NCBI GenBank assembly: GCA_025055675.1
Contig: JANWWT010000001.1
Location: 620,001-684,000 of the forward strand
Direction: 5' to 3'
DNA length: 64,000 nt
Source: Pseudanabaenaceae cyanobacterium SKYG29
Lineage (GTDB): Bacteria; Cyanobacteriota; Cyanobacteriia; Pseudanabaenales; Pseudanabaenaceae
Under the pieces are notes generated by a model. It was given only the letters and a program-made list of their open reading frames with translations. It did not search any database and was not told the DNA's origin. The translations under genes and the position numbers were made by a program. This document shows, piece after piece, positions 26,755-35,380 of this stretch; the first letter of the stretch is position 1; each line of letters starts with the position of its first letter.

Positions 26755-27970
26755 TGCTTTGCCACCAGGTTTTGGCAAACTCCAGGGCTTGTTCCCGATC
26801 GTTAACTATTTGCAGAATCTGGGCTTCCCGAATAGCGATGAGGAGTTGTCCCAGGCGGGGCCCTGGTTTGATAGCCAGGAATTGTTGTAGGTCGTCCCCA
26901 GTTACCAAAGTAGCAGGGTGGGCAATGGGGTCATGGGGATTTAACCACCGATCGAGCCACAGATCACTGACAGGGATGCCATCAGCTCTAGCAAGGGCAA
27001 ATAGGGCGGGCAACATCTCTCCCACATGGCTAAACAGGTAGTATTGCTCGAGGGGAGAATTTTCCGCCGAGGGGAGCTGGGGCAGGTAGCGCAACAGAGT
27101 AGTAATCCATTTTTGTTCCTGGCGGCTTAAGCCCAAAAAATCCCACATACTGGCACTGGGCACAAGAGCAGCATACTTGAGAGTTAAATTGACTATCGCT
27201 TGGCAAAAATAATTCTGCAGGGGGTAACGCGCCAGAATTTGCCCGATAGTCGGAGCAAGGCGACAAAACCGATCGAGGCGCAATTTAGTTGAGGGCAACC
27301 AGGGGGAGAAAATTTGGTCTTCCAGGCAGGTAAGCAACCAGTCGCTATCGCTCTGCAGTAAGTAGGTCAGTTCCATCCTGATGCGCTCGATCGCTACCTG
27401 GGGTAGAAGAGGGGCTAACTGTTTGATAGTCTGATGCGTCCAGGGTTCGATGGTGAAGTTGAGTTGGGCAGCCTGACGGTAGGCACGCAAAATGCGCAGC
27501 GGATCAGCGGCAATATTTTCCGGCGAGACCATCCTCACTATTTTCTGCTGCAGGTCACCTATGCCATCGTGGGGGTCAATAATTTCCCCAGGACGGTGAA
27601 CAGGTACAGCCATTGCATTCATACAAAAATCCCGCTGGCGGAGGTCGTCTAGTAGAGTTGCCCCTACTTGCTTGGCAAAATCTAGGTTCCCCTGGGGCAA
27701 AACCACACGGGCAATTTCCCGTTCCCGATCGAGGAGGACAAAAGGCGCTTTGTATTTGCGAGCAATCTGTCTAGCTGTGTCGATACTCCCTGCCGGTAGG
27801 ACGAAATCTATATCTACTTTAGGGCGCGGTTCGCGAGTCTCACCGAGCGGCTGTCTCCCCAACAGACAATCGCGCACCCACCCCCCAACACAGTAGGTCT
27901 CCCTAGGTAAGTCCGCAGGGTCGATCGGTAAATTTAGGTTGCCAGTGCCAGGGCTAAAGCTGTCTGCCAA
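26747..27970 (-). CDS. cca: CCA tRNA nucleotidyltransferase with an in-frame repeat insertion
   Basis: A 407-residue class II polymerase-beta-fold enzyme. The head has YCVGGWVRDCLLGR, then the catalytic DIDFVLP, then RREFTIN-like RQRDFCMNAMAV and the neck helix DPLRILRAYRQAAQLNF. Such enzymes add or repair the CCA end of tRNA (or only C or A). Between the VRD motif and the catalytic DxD is [13 protein letters not shown], of which eight residues are encoded by a copy of the 24-bp dispersed repeat. No ATG or GTG is available; I accept the TTG at 27970, which overlaps the end of rfbD by 37 bases. Confidence 0.9.
   Translation of the reverse strand: MADSFSPGTGNLNLPIDPADLPRETYCVGGWVRDCLLGRQPLGETREPRPKVDIDFVLPAGSIDTARQIARKYKAPFVLLDREREIARVVLPQGNLDFAKQVGATLLDDLRQRDFCMNAMAVPVHRPGEIIDPHDGIGDLQQKIVRMVSPENIAADPLRILRAYRQAAQLNFTIEPWTHQTIKQLAPLLPQVAIERIRMELTYLLQSDSDWLLTCLEDQIFSPWLPSTKLRLDRFCRLAPTIGQILARYPLQNYFCQAIVNLTLKYAALVPSASMWDFLGLSRQEQKWITTLLRYLPQLPSAENSPLEQYYLFSHVGEMLPALFALARADGIPVSDLWLDRWLNPHDPIAHPATLVTGDDLQQFLAIKPGPRLGQLLIAIREAQILQIVNDREQALEFAKTWWQSTS
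27826..27852 (+). repeat. 24-bp dispersed repeat, single copy inside cca
   Basis: GCGGTTCGCGAGTCTCACCG plus AGCGG on the plus strand is identical to the unit tandemly repeated at 42938-43009. Read on the minus strand in the cca frame it gives LGETREPR. Confidence 0.9.
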
Positions 27971-28788
27971 GGAGGAAGGTGTACCTGAAACTGCTCCTCT
28001 AAGCTACTACAATCCAACACCGAATAGGCAGGGCGTTGGGCAGGGGTAGGATATTCCGCTGTAGTAATGGGTTCTACAGATGTAACCACTTGCTCCGATC
28101 GCTGCGGGTCAAAGCGCAAAATCGCACAGGCAAAATCATACCAAGTCGTACTACCCTGGCAGGTGAGATGAAAAATACCAGATTGCTCCCTCACCCTGGG
28201 CACGATATGGGCAGTCACTTCTGCAATTACCCGACTCCAGGTAGGCGACCCCACTTGGTCGTTGACAATTCGTAACTGTTGCCGCTCCCGTGCCAGACGC
28301 AGAATCGTCCGCAGAAAATTTTTGCCCCGCATTCCGTATACCCAAGCTGTCCGCAAAATTAAATACTGCCCCCCCACTGCTGCAATTGCCAACTCCCCTG
28401 CCCGCTTGCTTTTGCCATAGGCACCTAGGGGATTCGTAGGATCAGTCGGTTTGTAGGGAACAGAACTATTGCCATCAAACACGTAGTCCGTAGAGTAGTG
28501 GATCAACCAAGCCCCCAAGCGCTGACACTCCTCTGCTAAAATCCCAGGGGCAACTGCATTGATTCTGTGGGCGAGGTCTGGTTCCGTCTCCGCCAAATCT
28601 ACTGCCGTATAGGCAGCGGCATTGATCACACCCTCAGGACGTATTTCCCGCAGGCAGTGGACAATTGTATCAGGGTCTGCCAAGTCCAACTGGGTACGGG
28701 ATGGAGCAATCACCTCTCCCAAGGGTAGGAGGCTGCGCTGTAATTCCCAACCTACCTGACCCGTCACCCCTGTTAAGAGAATTTTCAT
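27934..28788 (-). CDS. rfbD: dTDP-4-dehydrorhamnose reductase
   Basis: A 284-residue short-chain reductase. The N-terminal nucleotide-binding loop is GVTGQVGWE (residues 7-15); STDYVFDG and GAYGKSKRAGE supply the catalytic Ser/Thr and the YxxxK pair. It reduces dTDP-4-dehydrorhamnose with NADPH in the last step of dTDP-rhamnose synthesis for surface polysaccharide. The other rfb genes are not in the window. It follows the YciI gene by 3 bases, within a minus-strand run that starts upstream of desA. Confidence 0.95.
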   Translation of the reverse strand: MKILLTGVTGQVGWELQRSLLPLGEVIAPSRTQLDLADPDTIVHCLREIRPEGVINAAAYTAVDLAETEPDLAHRINAVAPGILAEECQRLGAWLIHYSTDYVFDGNSSVPYKPTDPTNPLGAYGKSKRAGELAIAAVGGQYLILRTAWVYGMRGKNFLRTILRLARERQQLRIVNDQVGSPTWSRVIAEVTAHIVPRVREQSGIFHLTCQGSTTWYDFACAILRFDPQRSEQVVTSVEPITTAEYPTPAQRPAYSVLDCSSLEEQFQVHLPPWQTALALALAT

Positions 28789-28791
28789 TCC

Positions 28792-29061
28792 TCAGATTGC
28801 CTGTATCCACTCGTAGACTTCATAGCTAGTCCAAACTTGGTTTTGCCAGTAGGGGTCAGCCTCAATCAGCGCCCTCGCCTCAGCTTCGTCCTCAGCAAGG
28901 TATACACCGAACACCCGCCGCAAGTCCTGGGTGGGACCGATCGTTTGTAACTTCCCCTGGGTCTGTAAAGATTTTAGGTAATCCAGGTGGGCTTGGCGAA
29001 AAGGAGCGCGCTTTTGTAACACATCCTCGCAGTAAGTACCCCAGAGGACAAACTTCTTCAT
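28792..29061 (-). CDS. YciI family protein
   Basis: An 89-residue ferredoxin-like-fold protein: MKKFVLWGTYCEDVLQKRAP, then HLDYLKSLQTQGKLQTIGPT and ALIEADPYWQNQVWTSYEV. The conserved His-Asp of YciI proteins maps to R/H-A-H-L-D near residue 27. The function of the family is unknown; enzymatic or ligand-binding roles have been suggested. ATG at 29061 overlaps the desA stop by four bases; a longer frame from 29091 would run into desA and lacks family similarity. Confidence 0.85.
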   Translation of the reverse strand: MKKFVLWGTYCEDVLQKRAPFRQAHLDYLKSLQTQGKLQTIGPTQDLRRVFGVYLAEDEAEARALIEADPYWQNQVWTSYEVYEWIQAI

Positions 29062-30104
29062 AGACCTGCCTCCTGAAAGGAGCGATAACATTTGCGGTCA
29101 TCGTGGAGGTGGCAGCGATCGCCAATAGTTTTAAGCAATGCCCAAGAGAAGCGGGTTTTGTAGAGGTATTCTCCCCAATGCTCCTCCAAGGCAGCTTGTG
29201 CTAACCGTAGACGATAGAAGGGGATAGAGGGAGCCAAATGGTGGGGAATATGCCAGTTGATGTCATGGCAAAGGAATTCCACCCACCAGGGGTAGTCGCA
29301 GTGTACAGACCCCATCAATTGCGCTTCCACAGCTGACCACTCTGACCGAGTTTTGAAGGGGATATCTGGCATAGTGTGGTGTACCAAAGTGAACGTACTC
29401 ATCCAGAAGTGGTAGACCAACCAGGGAGCTAGGAAAAACTTGACGACACCCCAGACCCCCGTACTGACCAAGAGAGCAGGGAAGAAGATGAGGGCGTAGA
29501 GGAAGACTAAGTGGGTGGAGAAACGTACCTGTTGCCGTTGCCGCGGGGGGAACTTAACTGCATCAAAATGGACGGCTGCCCAGTGGGCTATGGAACCCAA
29601 CCACCAAAAACGTCCTCGCAACAGCCGGTAGAAAAACTGCATGACCAAGTTGTGACTTTTGTAAATTTCTGTGGTGAAGGGTGCCCAGGCGTTATCTTCT
29701 TCCAGTAAATTAGTGTACTGATGGTGATGGTCATGCTGAAAGCGCCAAGGATAGAAGGGATAGAGTAGGGGCAAGAACAAAAGATGTCCCAGCCAGTCAT
29801 TCACCCAGCGCTGCGCAGAAAACGATCGGTGTCCGCACTCATGCCCTAGGACAAAGAAACCTGTGAGGGCAGTACCTGTAAACACCCACAGAGGCGGCAG
29901 GAGGAACCAAGGGGCAATACTCAAGCCCCCATAACCGATCGCTACAGCAATGACACTGACAAGTACCCCTAGCCAGGCCCGCAGAGGTGAACGCTGGAAA
30001 CACTGGGGGGGCAGGGTTTGCAACACACTCCGCAGGTTTAGGCAGGGTTGAGTTACGCCCGCGGGCAGAACTGGGCGCTGCGCTTCTTCAGTTGTAATGG
30101 TCAT
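29058..30104 (-). CDS. desA: Acyl-lipid delta-12 desaturase
   Basis: A 348-residue membrane desaturase that matches cyanobacterial DesA along its length (TGVWGVVKFFLAPWLVYHFW, LVHHTMPDIPF). The three histidine boxes are HECGH (88-92), HDHHH (124-128) and HIPHH (285-289). Box one has Glu where DesA usually has Asp. DesA introduces the delta-12 double bond into oleoyl glycerolipids of the thylakoid and plasma membranes, with ferredoxin as electron donor, and is important in cold acclimation. It starts 3 bases after a small upstream gene and overlaps the YciI start. Confidence 0.95.
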   Translation of the reverse strand: MTITTEEAQRPVLPAGVTQPCLNLRSVLQTLPPQCFQRSPLRAWLGVLVSVIAVAIGYGGLSIAPWFLLPPLWVFTGTALTGFFVLGHECGHRSFSAQRWVNDWLGHLLFLPLLYPFYPWRFQHDHHHQYTNLLEEDNAWAPFTTEIYKSHNLVMQFFYRLLRGRFWWLGSIAHWAAVHFDAVKFPPRQRQQVRFSTHLVFLYALIFFPALLVSTGVWGVVKFFLAPWLVYHFWMSTFTLVHHTMPDIPFKTRSEWSAVEAQLMGSVHCDYPWWVEFLCHDINWHIPHHLAPSIPFYRLRLAQAALEEHWGEYLYKTRFSWALLKTIGDRCHLHDDRKCYRSFQEAGL

Positions 30105-30107
30105 ATC

Positions 30108-30257
30108 TTATTTAGGAGAGCGGGTTTGGATTTGGCGGTGCAGATGCTCTAAGAGCATGTCTATTTCCAGATGTAGTTGGGCGAGTTTCCGTTCTACTGA
30201 GTCTTGGCGGTCAGATTTAGTTTCTTGGCGACTCACGACCTGAAGATTGGTAGCCAT
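30108..30257 (-). CDS. Small hypothetical protein (49 residues) coupled to desA
   Basis: Reads MATNLQVVSRQETKSDRQDS, then VERKLAQLHLEIDMLLEHLH and a short basic tail. It is amphipathic and probably forms one long helix. The stop lies 3 bases before the desA start, and desA itself has no clear ribosome-binding site, so coupling is plausible. I do not recognise a family. It is supported by position and by the absence of another gene in this spacer, not by homology. Confidence 0.5.
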   Translation of the reverse strand: MATNLQVVSRQETKSDRQDSVERKLAQLHLEIDMLLEHLHRQIQTRSPK

Positions 30258-30337
30258 ACACTGTAAAATCACACCTTGACCATGGTAGCCTATGCTGTCC
30301 CTTCAGGCAAAATATTCTTGCGATAGAAATCAACTAC

Positions 30338-31564
30338 ATGCACCCTCTGCTTGAGACGGCAATTGCCGAACTGCAACCCCTCTTCCACGCCATCGATCGA
30401 CAAACCCAACGCCACTTAGACAGGGTTTTGCAAGCATTCCGCCAGGCACAAGTTGGCAGTCATCATTTCGCCAGTGTGTTAGGCTACGGACACAACGATC
30501 GGGGGCGGGAAATTGTCGATACTGTCTTTGCCACAGTTTTGGGAGCGGAGCGCGCCCTAGTCAGAGTACAAATCGTATCGGGTACCCATGCCATCGCCTG
30601 TTGTCTATTCGGTAACCTCCGCCCTGGGGATGAATTATTAGCCGTGGTGGGTGCACCCTACGACACCCTCGAACCCGTAATTGGCAAGTATCCCAGCCCT
30701 GGCTCTCTGGCAGAATGGCAAATCAAGTACAGGGAACTACCGCTTACTCCCCAGGCAACGATCGATTGGGCTGCCCTTGCCCATGCCATTCGTCCTGAAA
30801 CTAAGATAGTACTGATTCAGCGCTCCTGCGGCTATAGCTGGCGACCAAGTTTGGACTTAGCAGACATCCAGCGCATTGTAGAAGTAGTCAAAAACCAAAA
30901 CCCCCACACTATTTGCTTCGTCGACAATTGCTACGGAGAGTTTGTGTTAGAGCAAGAGCCAACGGCAGTCGGTGCGGATTTAATTGCTGGTTCTCTGATC
31001 AAAAATCCAGGGGGAACGATCGCTCCCACGGGTGGTTACATTGCGGGCAAAGCAGAGTACGTAGAAAAAGCTGCTAACTACCTGACCGCTCCTGGCATTG
31101 GCGCAGAGGGAGGCACCATGCTAGAACAAACCCGCCTCATTTTACAGGGACTATTTCTAGCTCCCCAGATGGTGGGAGAAGCCCTCAAATGTAGCCACTT
31201 AGCAGCAGTGGTATGGGATCGCTTAGGCTATCCTGTCAATCCACCCGCCTTTGCCCCGCGGCGGGACATCATTCAAGCCATCAAACTGGGTACACCAGAA
31301 AAGCTAGTGGAATTTTGCCGCACTGTCCAACGCTATTCCCCCATCGACAGCTACGTTGACCCTGTGCCTGCTCCCATGCCTGGTTATATCAGCGACTTAG
31401 TCATGGCAGGGGGGACATTCATTGATGGCAGTACCCTGGAACTTTCTGCTGATGCTCCTCTCCGTGAACCCTATGTGGTGTTTCTGCAGGGGGGAACTCA
31501 CTGGACTCATATGGCGATCGTCCTAGAGCAACTAATAGAGAAACTAGGAATAAACGCTAGGTAA
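30338..31564 (+). CDS. PLP enzyme of the methionine gamma-lyase / 'aluminium resistance' (YnbB) family
   Basis: A 408-residue fold-type I PLP enzyme. VSGTHAIACCLFGNLRPGDE binds the cofactor phosphate region, CFVDNCYGEFV carries the PLP-pairing Asp, and SLIKNPGGTIAPTGGYIAG (about 227) has the Schiff-base lysine. GYGHNDRGREIVD near residue 48 is characteristic of this family, annotated in many genomes as cystathionine beta-lyase-like or aluminium resistance protein; the physiological substrate is unclear. Divergent from the small gene/desA operon, with 80 bases between starts. Confidence 0.87.
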   Translation: MHPLLETAIAELQPLFHAIDRQTQRHLDRVLQAFRQAQVGSHHFASVLGYGHNDRGREIVDTVFATVLGAERALVRVQIVSGTHAIACCLFGNLRPGDELLAVVGAPYDTLEPVIGKYPSPGSLAEWQIKYRELPLTPQATIDWAALAHAIRPETKIVLIQRSCGYSWRPSLDLADIQRIVEVVKNQNPHTICFVDNCYGEFVLEQEPTAVGADLIAGSLIKNPGGTIAPTGGYIAGKAEYVEKAANYLTAPGIGAEGGTMLEQTRLILQGLFLAPQMVGEALKCSHLAAVVWDRLGYPVNPPAFAPRRDIIQAIKLGTPEKLVEFCRTVQRYSPIDSYVDPVPAPMPGYISDLVMAGGTFIDGSTLELSADAPLREPYVVFLQGGTHWTHMAIVLEQLIEKLGINAR

Positions 31565-32683
31565 AAGACCGATTTCTTTGCGGTCATCGATCGTTGTCCC
31601 CCCACAGATCAGACACTTTAACTCTGTGTATTGCCAGCTGTAGAACACATCCCCATGAATAGCCAGATTGCGCAACAGGCGAATTTTATCTATGGTCGAG
31701 GCTACCGTAGTGGATTGCTTTAGCCATTTACTAGCGGGATGTGCCCAAGTTTCCATAAATTTTTGGAAGTGAGCACGTATGGGTAGGTAGAGATTATTCT
31801 CTTCCTCTGTGATTTTTTTGAGCCTGTAGAGGTTTAGGAAATCTGCTTCGGTAAGTAGTTCTTTTTGTAGAATTTTCTCGTCATAGGTGTACCATTGCTG
31901 ACAAACTAAGCGGGGTAGACTACCCAAAGTTTCTTTCCCCATCCGATTGTTCTCCCGTAGGAAATTAATCACATCCCAATTGCTGTTGTCCTCAACATAG
32001 TGGACAAAGTTTTTCACAACTAATCTGACTAGCCGCTCAGGAATGGCTGATAACCGCATGGCTGCTTCTTTATAATCTCCTAAAATAGAACCAAACCCCC
32101 TAGCTTCTACTTGTTGGCAATGCTTAGCAGCTAAAATAAGGTCCCGTCGATCGATTTCTTGGAGACTTGACCACACAGAGGCGAGACTGGATTTCACTTC
32201 CTCCCCAATGTGGGTATCTGACCCTGTATCCCTACTGCTTATCTGTTGTATTTTTTGTTGCAACTGGGCATTCTCCCTGTGTTTAATCTGTAGTTCTTTT
32301 TCCAGCTGTGCCAAGCGGGATTGCAGTTGCAGGGGTATCTGCTGCTGTTGCTGGGCAAGAACTTGGTTGCGTTCTTCTAAAATAGCGACTTGGGCATTGA
32401 GGTTATTGATCGCTTTGTCTTTCTCGGTCAGTAAATTATTTTTCTCTTGTATTTCCAGGTGTACTACTGCCATTCTAATTAAGTTAAAGAGATGATTATA
32501 TCTCTTCTCCCGCAGGTCAATTACTTCTGTCCGTTTATTCCTGACAATAGTAGCTAGGGGATTACCTTTCTCTACTATTAGTAGTTCTCCCTTGTGATTC
32601 CTAATCCTGAGAATAGGTACGCTCTGATTTTCTAGGCAGTGACAGGCATAACAGCGACGGTTAAACTGAAAAGTTATTGCCAT
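31544..32683 (-). CDS. Coiled-coil protein with terminal Cys motifs and a HEPN-like RNxxxH
   Basis: A 379-residue protein that I cannot assign to a named family. It starts with FQFNRRCYACHCLENQ (a possible metal-binding cluster) and a short beta-rich domain. A strong coiled coil follows (about 85-165, Q/E/L-rich). The helical C-terminal half contains RLLRNLAIHGDVFY, where R338-N339-x3-H343 fits the R-phi-x(3-4)-H motif of HEPN ribonucleases, and then CLICGG plus a short tail. A sensor coil joined to a HEPN-like domain would suit an abortive-infection or RNA-decay role; that is inference. It overlaps the convergent PLP enzyme gene by 21 bases. Confidence 0.65.
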   Translation of the reverse strand: MAITFQFNRRCYACHCLENQSVPILRIRNHKGELLIVEKGNPLATIVRNKRTEVIDLREKRYNHLFNLIRMAVVHLEIQEKNNLLTEKDKAINNLNAQVAILEERNQVLAQQQQQIPLQLQSRLAQLEKELQIKHRENAQLQQKIQQISSRDTGSDTHIGEEVKSSLASVWSSLQEIDRRDLILAAKHCQQVEARGFGSILGDYKEAAMRLSAIPERLVRLVVKNFVHYVEDNSNWDVINFLRENNRMGKETLGSLPRLVCQQWYTYDEKILQKELLTEADFLNLYRLKKITEEENNLYLPIRAHFQKFMETWAHPASKWLKQSTTVASTIDKIRLLRNLAIHGDVFYSWQYTELKCLICGGTTIDDRKEIGLLPSVYS

Positions 32684-32811
32684 GAGCCAACTTTACCCTC
32701 ACTGTTTGAAATTAGCACAACTGATAGGTTATTGGAGTGTATCAAGAAAAGTAAATTGCTGGTGGCACCAGAGGAATTGCGCTAAAATTAAGCTAAGTGC
32801 TACCCAAGTCT

Positions 32812-33519
32812 ATGGCTTACATCCCTGATCCCTCCCTTACCGATCTTGCCCTAGGCATGGTCTCCACCCAGAGCTACCCAGCGATCGTAGGCACAGCGGA
32901 CATGATGTTGAAGTCGGCAGGGGTAGTGCTAGTGGGCTTTGAAAAAATTGGCAGTGGTCACTGTACCGCTATCATCAGAGGCAAGATTGCCGATGTACGT
33001 CTAGCCGTCCAAGCAGGAGCAGAGACAGCGGAGCAGTTTGGGCAGTTAGTTTCCACCTGTATCATTCCCCGACCCTTGCCCAATTTGGAGGTGATTCTCC
33101 CTATCAGCAGTCGGATGGGCAATTTACTCAATCTCTCCTACAGTCTGTTGAAGGGGCAGGCGGTGGGCTTACTGGAAACTAGGGGCTTCCCCGCAATGGT
33201 GGGGGCGGCCGATGTCATGCTGAAAACGGCGGATGTGCACCTAGCAGCCTATGAAACGATCGGGGCAGGTTTGTGTACTGCTATCATTAGGGGCAATGTG
33301 GCGGATGTGGCCTTAGCGATCGAGGCGGGGATGTACGAAGCGGAACGGATTGGTGAATTTCATAGCTTGATGATTGTACCCCGTCCGCTGGATGATATGG
33401 AAATGGTGCTCCCTCTGCACGAATGCTGGCTACAAAAACCAGAACCTGTACGCTTGCCTGTCAAGATCAAGGAAAAAGAACTGGTGGAAATCCCCTCCTA
33501 CAAGGAAGTGGAACTTTGA
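32812..33519 (+). CDS. ccmO: Carboxysome shell protein CcmO (tandem BMC domains)
   Basis: About 235 residues with two bacterial-microcompartment domains. The first has ALGMVSTQSYPAIVGTADMM and IIRGKIADVRLAVQAGA; the second has AVGLLETRGFPAMVGAADVM and IIRGNVADVALAIEAGM. Both end in IxPRPL. Tandem BMC in a beta-cyanobacterial background is CcmO, a shell facet protein that together with CcmK/L/M/N encloses Rubisco; ccmO often lies apart from the main ccm cluster, as here. ATG 32812 gives MAYIPDPSL; an in-frame GTG at 32797 is possible. Its TGA overlaps the TTG start of the next gene. Confidence 0.92.
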   Translation: MAYIPDPSLTDLALGMVSTQSYPAIVGTADMMLKSAGVVLVGFEKIGSGHCTAIIRGKIADVRLAVQAGAETAEQFGQLVSTCIIPRPLPNLEVILPISSRMGNLLNLSYSLLKGQAVGLLETRGFPAMVGAADVMLKTADVHLAAYETIGAGLCTAIIRGNVADVALAIEAGMYEAERIGEFHSLMIVPRPLDDMEMVLPLHECWLQKPEPVRLPVKIKEKELVEIPSYKEVEL

Positions 33520-34115
33520 GAAATGTCTCCCTAGTTCTGCTGCTGCTTTTGGCTGTGGGGCGGCAAGCGGGTGCGCAGGACAGTCCTCTCCTACGGCGCT
33601 GGTTACAGGCTCCCCCCAATCTGTGGGCAGATATTGAGAATTCTCCTAGTTTTCCTACTAAACTGCGTCTACATATCAATAGTAGGGATGACAATTTAGG
33701 CGGCGGCATAGGGGTGGAGGATGTTTTCTTGGGACAGAGCAGCATCACTCTCAGTGGGGGCTATGAACGGGAATCCCCTGACCGCAACTCCTATCATGCC
33801 CATCTGCGCTACTACGTTTTACCCCTTGGTGGCTACATCAATTTAGCGCCCCAACTTGGCTATCGCAGTACTCTCAATACTACTGGTGTAGATGTGGGTA
33901 TTCAAGTGGTTTTTGCTTTGTCTCCCCAAAGCGCTGACCTGCGGTTAGCACAAACTTTCACTACGCCGGGGACTACTACAGAACTTGGTACTACTACTAT
34001 CTCGGCTAGCTATGCCCTCGATCGGCAGTTATTTCTGCACAGTGGCATACAGTGGCGACGTTCCCCCCTATATTCTGATAGTTTGGTGCGCCTTGGCTTG
34101 GAATGGCGACTGTGA
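33516..34115 (+). CDS. Exported beta-rich protein of unknown function
   Basis: I start this 199-residue protein at TTG 33516, which overlaps the ccmO stop as TTGA and has AAGGAAG upstream. This start exposes a clear signal peptide, MRNVSLVLLLLLAVGRQAGA. The mature part (SPSFPTKLRLHINSRDDNLG, SSITLSGGYE, LFLHSGIQWRRSP, LVRLGLEWRL) alternates polar and hydrophobic residues and ends in an aromatic-rich strand, as in small outer-membrane beta-barrels. I do not recognise the family. The coupling to ccmO is positional only. Confidence 0.65.
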   Translation: MRNVSLVLLLLLAVGRQAGAQDSPLLRRWLQAPPNLWADIENSPSFPTKLRLHINSRDDNLGGGIGVEDVFLGQSSITLSGGYERESPDRNSYHAHLRYYVLPLGGYINLAPQLGYRSTLNTTGVDVGIQVVFALSPQSADLRLAQTFTTPGTTTELGTTTISASYALDRQLFLHSGIQWRRSPLYSDSLVRLGLEWRL

Positions 34116-34132
34116 TGATGGCTCAAAAATTG

Positions 34133-34702
34133 TTAATTGGCAGGTTTACTGAGGTAGAGTTTCCATAGCCAGGCTGATAAGATATTTGTAGTGATATGGG
34201 CAACAGTGGCAGTGAGGGTGCTCCCTGTGGTTAGAGTCATTATAGCGAAAATCATGCCTATACAAATTACACAGAAAACGTACAGACAAAAACGGGGTTG
34301 ACTGAGATGTAAGATGCCAAAGATAACACTACTAGTGACAACACCAAACCAGTTTGAACCCAAAGCAGGCAGAAGAATACCCCTAAATAGCATCTCCTCA
34401 CTTAATCCTGGTAAAACACCCAGCCATACTAGGTCTTGGTAGGTTAAAGGGGCTACTACTAGCCAGAATTTTTCGTCCGCACTGTCACGAAACGGTTTAA
34501 TGTAGCGATAAAGCACATAACTGACACCGCTGATACCTAAACCCAAAGCTAGGCCAAGCAAACCCTGGGATAAGCTCAATTGCATCGGTATTAGGGGCAA
34601 GTGCAATAGGAATAGGCAGACCGCCGCAATAGCCCACAAAAATAGGGTCGTAACCGCAATTACACCTAAAACCTGCTCCCGCTCTAATCGCCAGGTATTC
34701 AT
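34133..34702 (-). CDS. CPBP family intramembrane glutamic endopeptidase
   Basis: A 189-residue membrane protein of the Rce1/CAAX-protease-like family. GLSEEMLFRG (E102, E103, R107) is the catalytic EExxR motif, SSVIFGILHLSQPRF contains the second-motif His, and the final TATVAHITTNILSAW contains the HxxxN/B motif. In bacteria these proteases are linked to membrane-protein processing and bacteriocin immunity; the target here is unknown. It lies 3 bases after the kinase gene on the same strand. Confidence 0.9.
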   Translation of the reverse strand: MNTWRLEREQVLGVIAVTTLFLWAIAAVCLFLLHLPLIPMQLSLSQGLLGLALGLGISGVSYVLYRYIKPFRDSADEKFWLVVAPLTYQDLVWLGVLPGLSEEMLFRGILLPALGSNWFGVVTSSVIFGILHLSQPRFCLYVFCVICIGMIFAIMTLTTGSTLTATVAHITTNILSAWLWKLYLSKPAN

Positions 34703-34705
34703 CTC

Positions 34706-35380
34706 CTAACCCCAAATTCCAGTCAGTAAATAAGCAAGCAAGCCACTCCCGATCGGGACAGTTAGATTGTCGCTCCCAGCAGGTGACACTGCCTCGCAAA
34801 TTGTTGCTACTATCGCTACCAGGCATCCAATGGGTAACAACTCCACTGCTATTCCCCTTGCTGTGGCTAAAACAGTAACTGTGACTACAAAACATATTAA
34901 CGCCATCACCCCTGAACCTTCCCAACTTTTATGATTTCCCCAGATTTGGTAAGGATGTTTACCCCATTTTTGTCCTACCAGAGCGGCAATACCGTCTCCC
35001 CAGCTCATTACCAGTACGCCCAAGACAGCGAAAGCGGGTTGTTTAATTGTCCAAAAATAGGCAACTAGAACAGTGATACTGAGAGCATAGAAAAAAACAC
35101 CATAGGTGCGCCTGCCTACGCTGTTAATCACGGGCAAGATGGGCAAGTGATAAGACAGAAAAGTAATAACGCAAAAGGCGACACAGAAGGCTAGACAAAA
35201 CCACAAGGGAAAGTTAAAGTACCACGCCAGGGGTAAAATGTTGCCCGTGCCAATATGCACTACTTTGCGGACTTGCTCCGTTGTACCGATCTTTTGCACG
35301 ATCGCCGCCAAAGAAAAAACACTCGCTAGCCACAGGAGGACAAGTGCCAATTGCCAGAACAAATTGTTGGAAATGGTCAT
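34706..35380 (-). CDS. Diacylglycerol/polyprenol kinase family protein (phytol-kinase-like)
   Basis: A 224-residue polytopic membrane protein. RKVVHIGTGNILPLAWYF and the later VMSWGDGIAALVGQKWGKH with NHKSWEGSGVMA are the conserved CTP-dependent lipid-kinase signatures shared by dolichol kinase and VTE5 phytol kinase. In cyanobacteria a member of this family phosphorylates phytol released from chlorophyll, for reuse in tocopherol and chlorophyll; that specific role is inferred. Divergent from and overlapping by about 30 bases the start proposed for the glycosyltransferase gene. Confidence 0.82.
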   Translation of the reverse strand: MTISNNLFWQLALVLLWLASVFSLAAIVQKIGTTEQVRKVVHIGTGNILPLAWYFNFPLWFCLAFCVAFCVITFLSYHLPILPVINSVGRRTYGVFFYALSITVLVAYFWTIKQPAFAVLGVLVMSWGDGIAALVGQKWGKHPYQIWGNHKSWEGSGVMALICFVVTVTVLATARGIAVELLPIGCLVAIVATICEAVSPAGSDNLTVPIGSGLLAYLLTGIWG

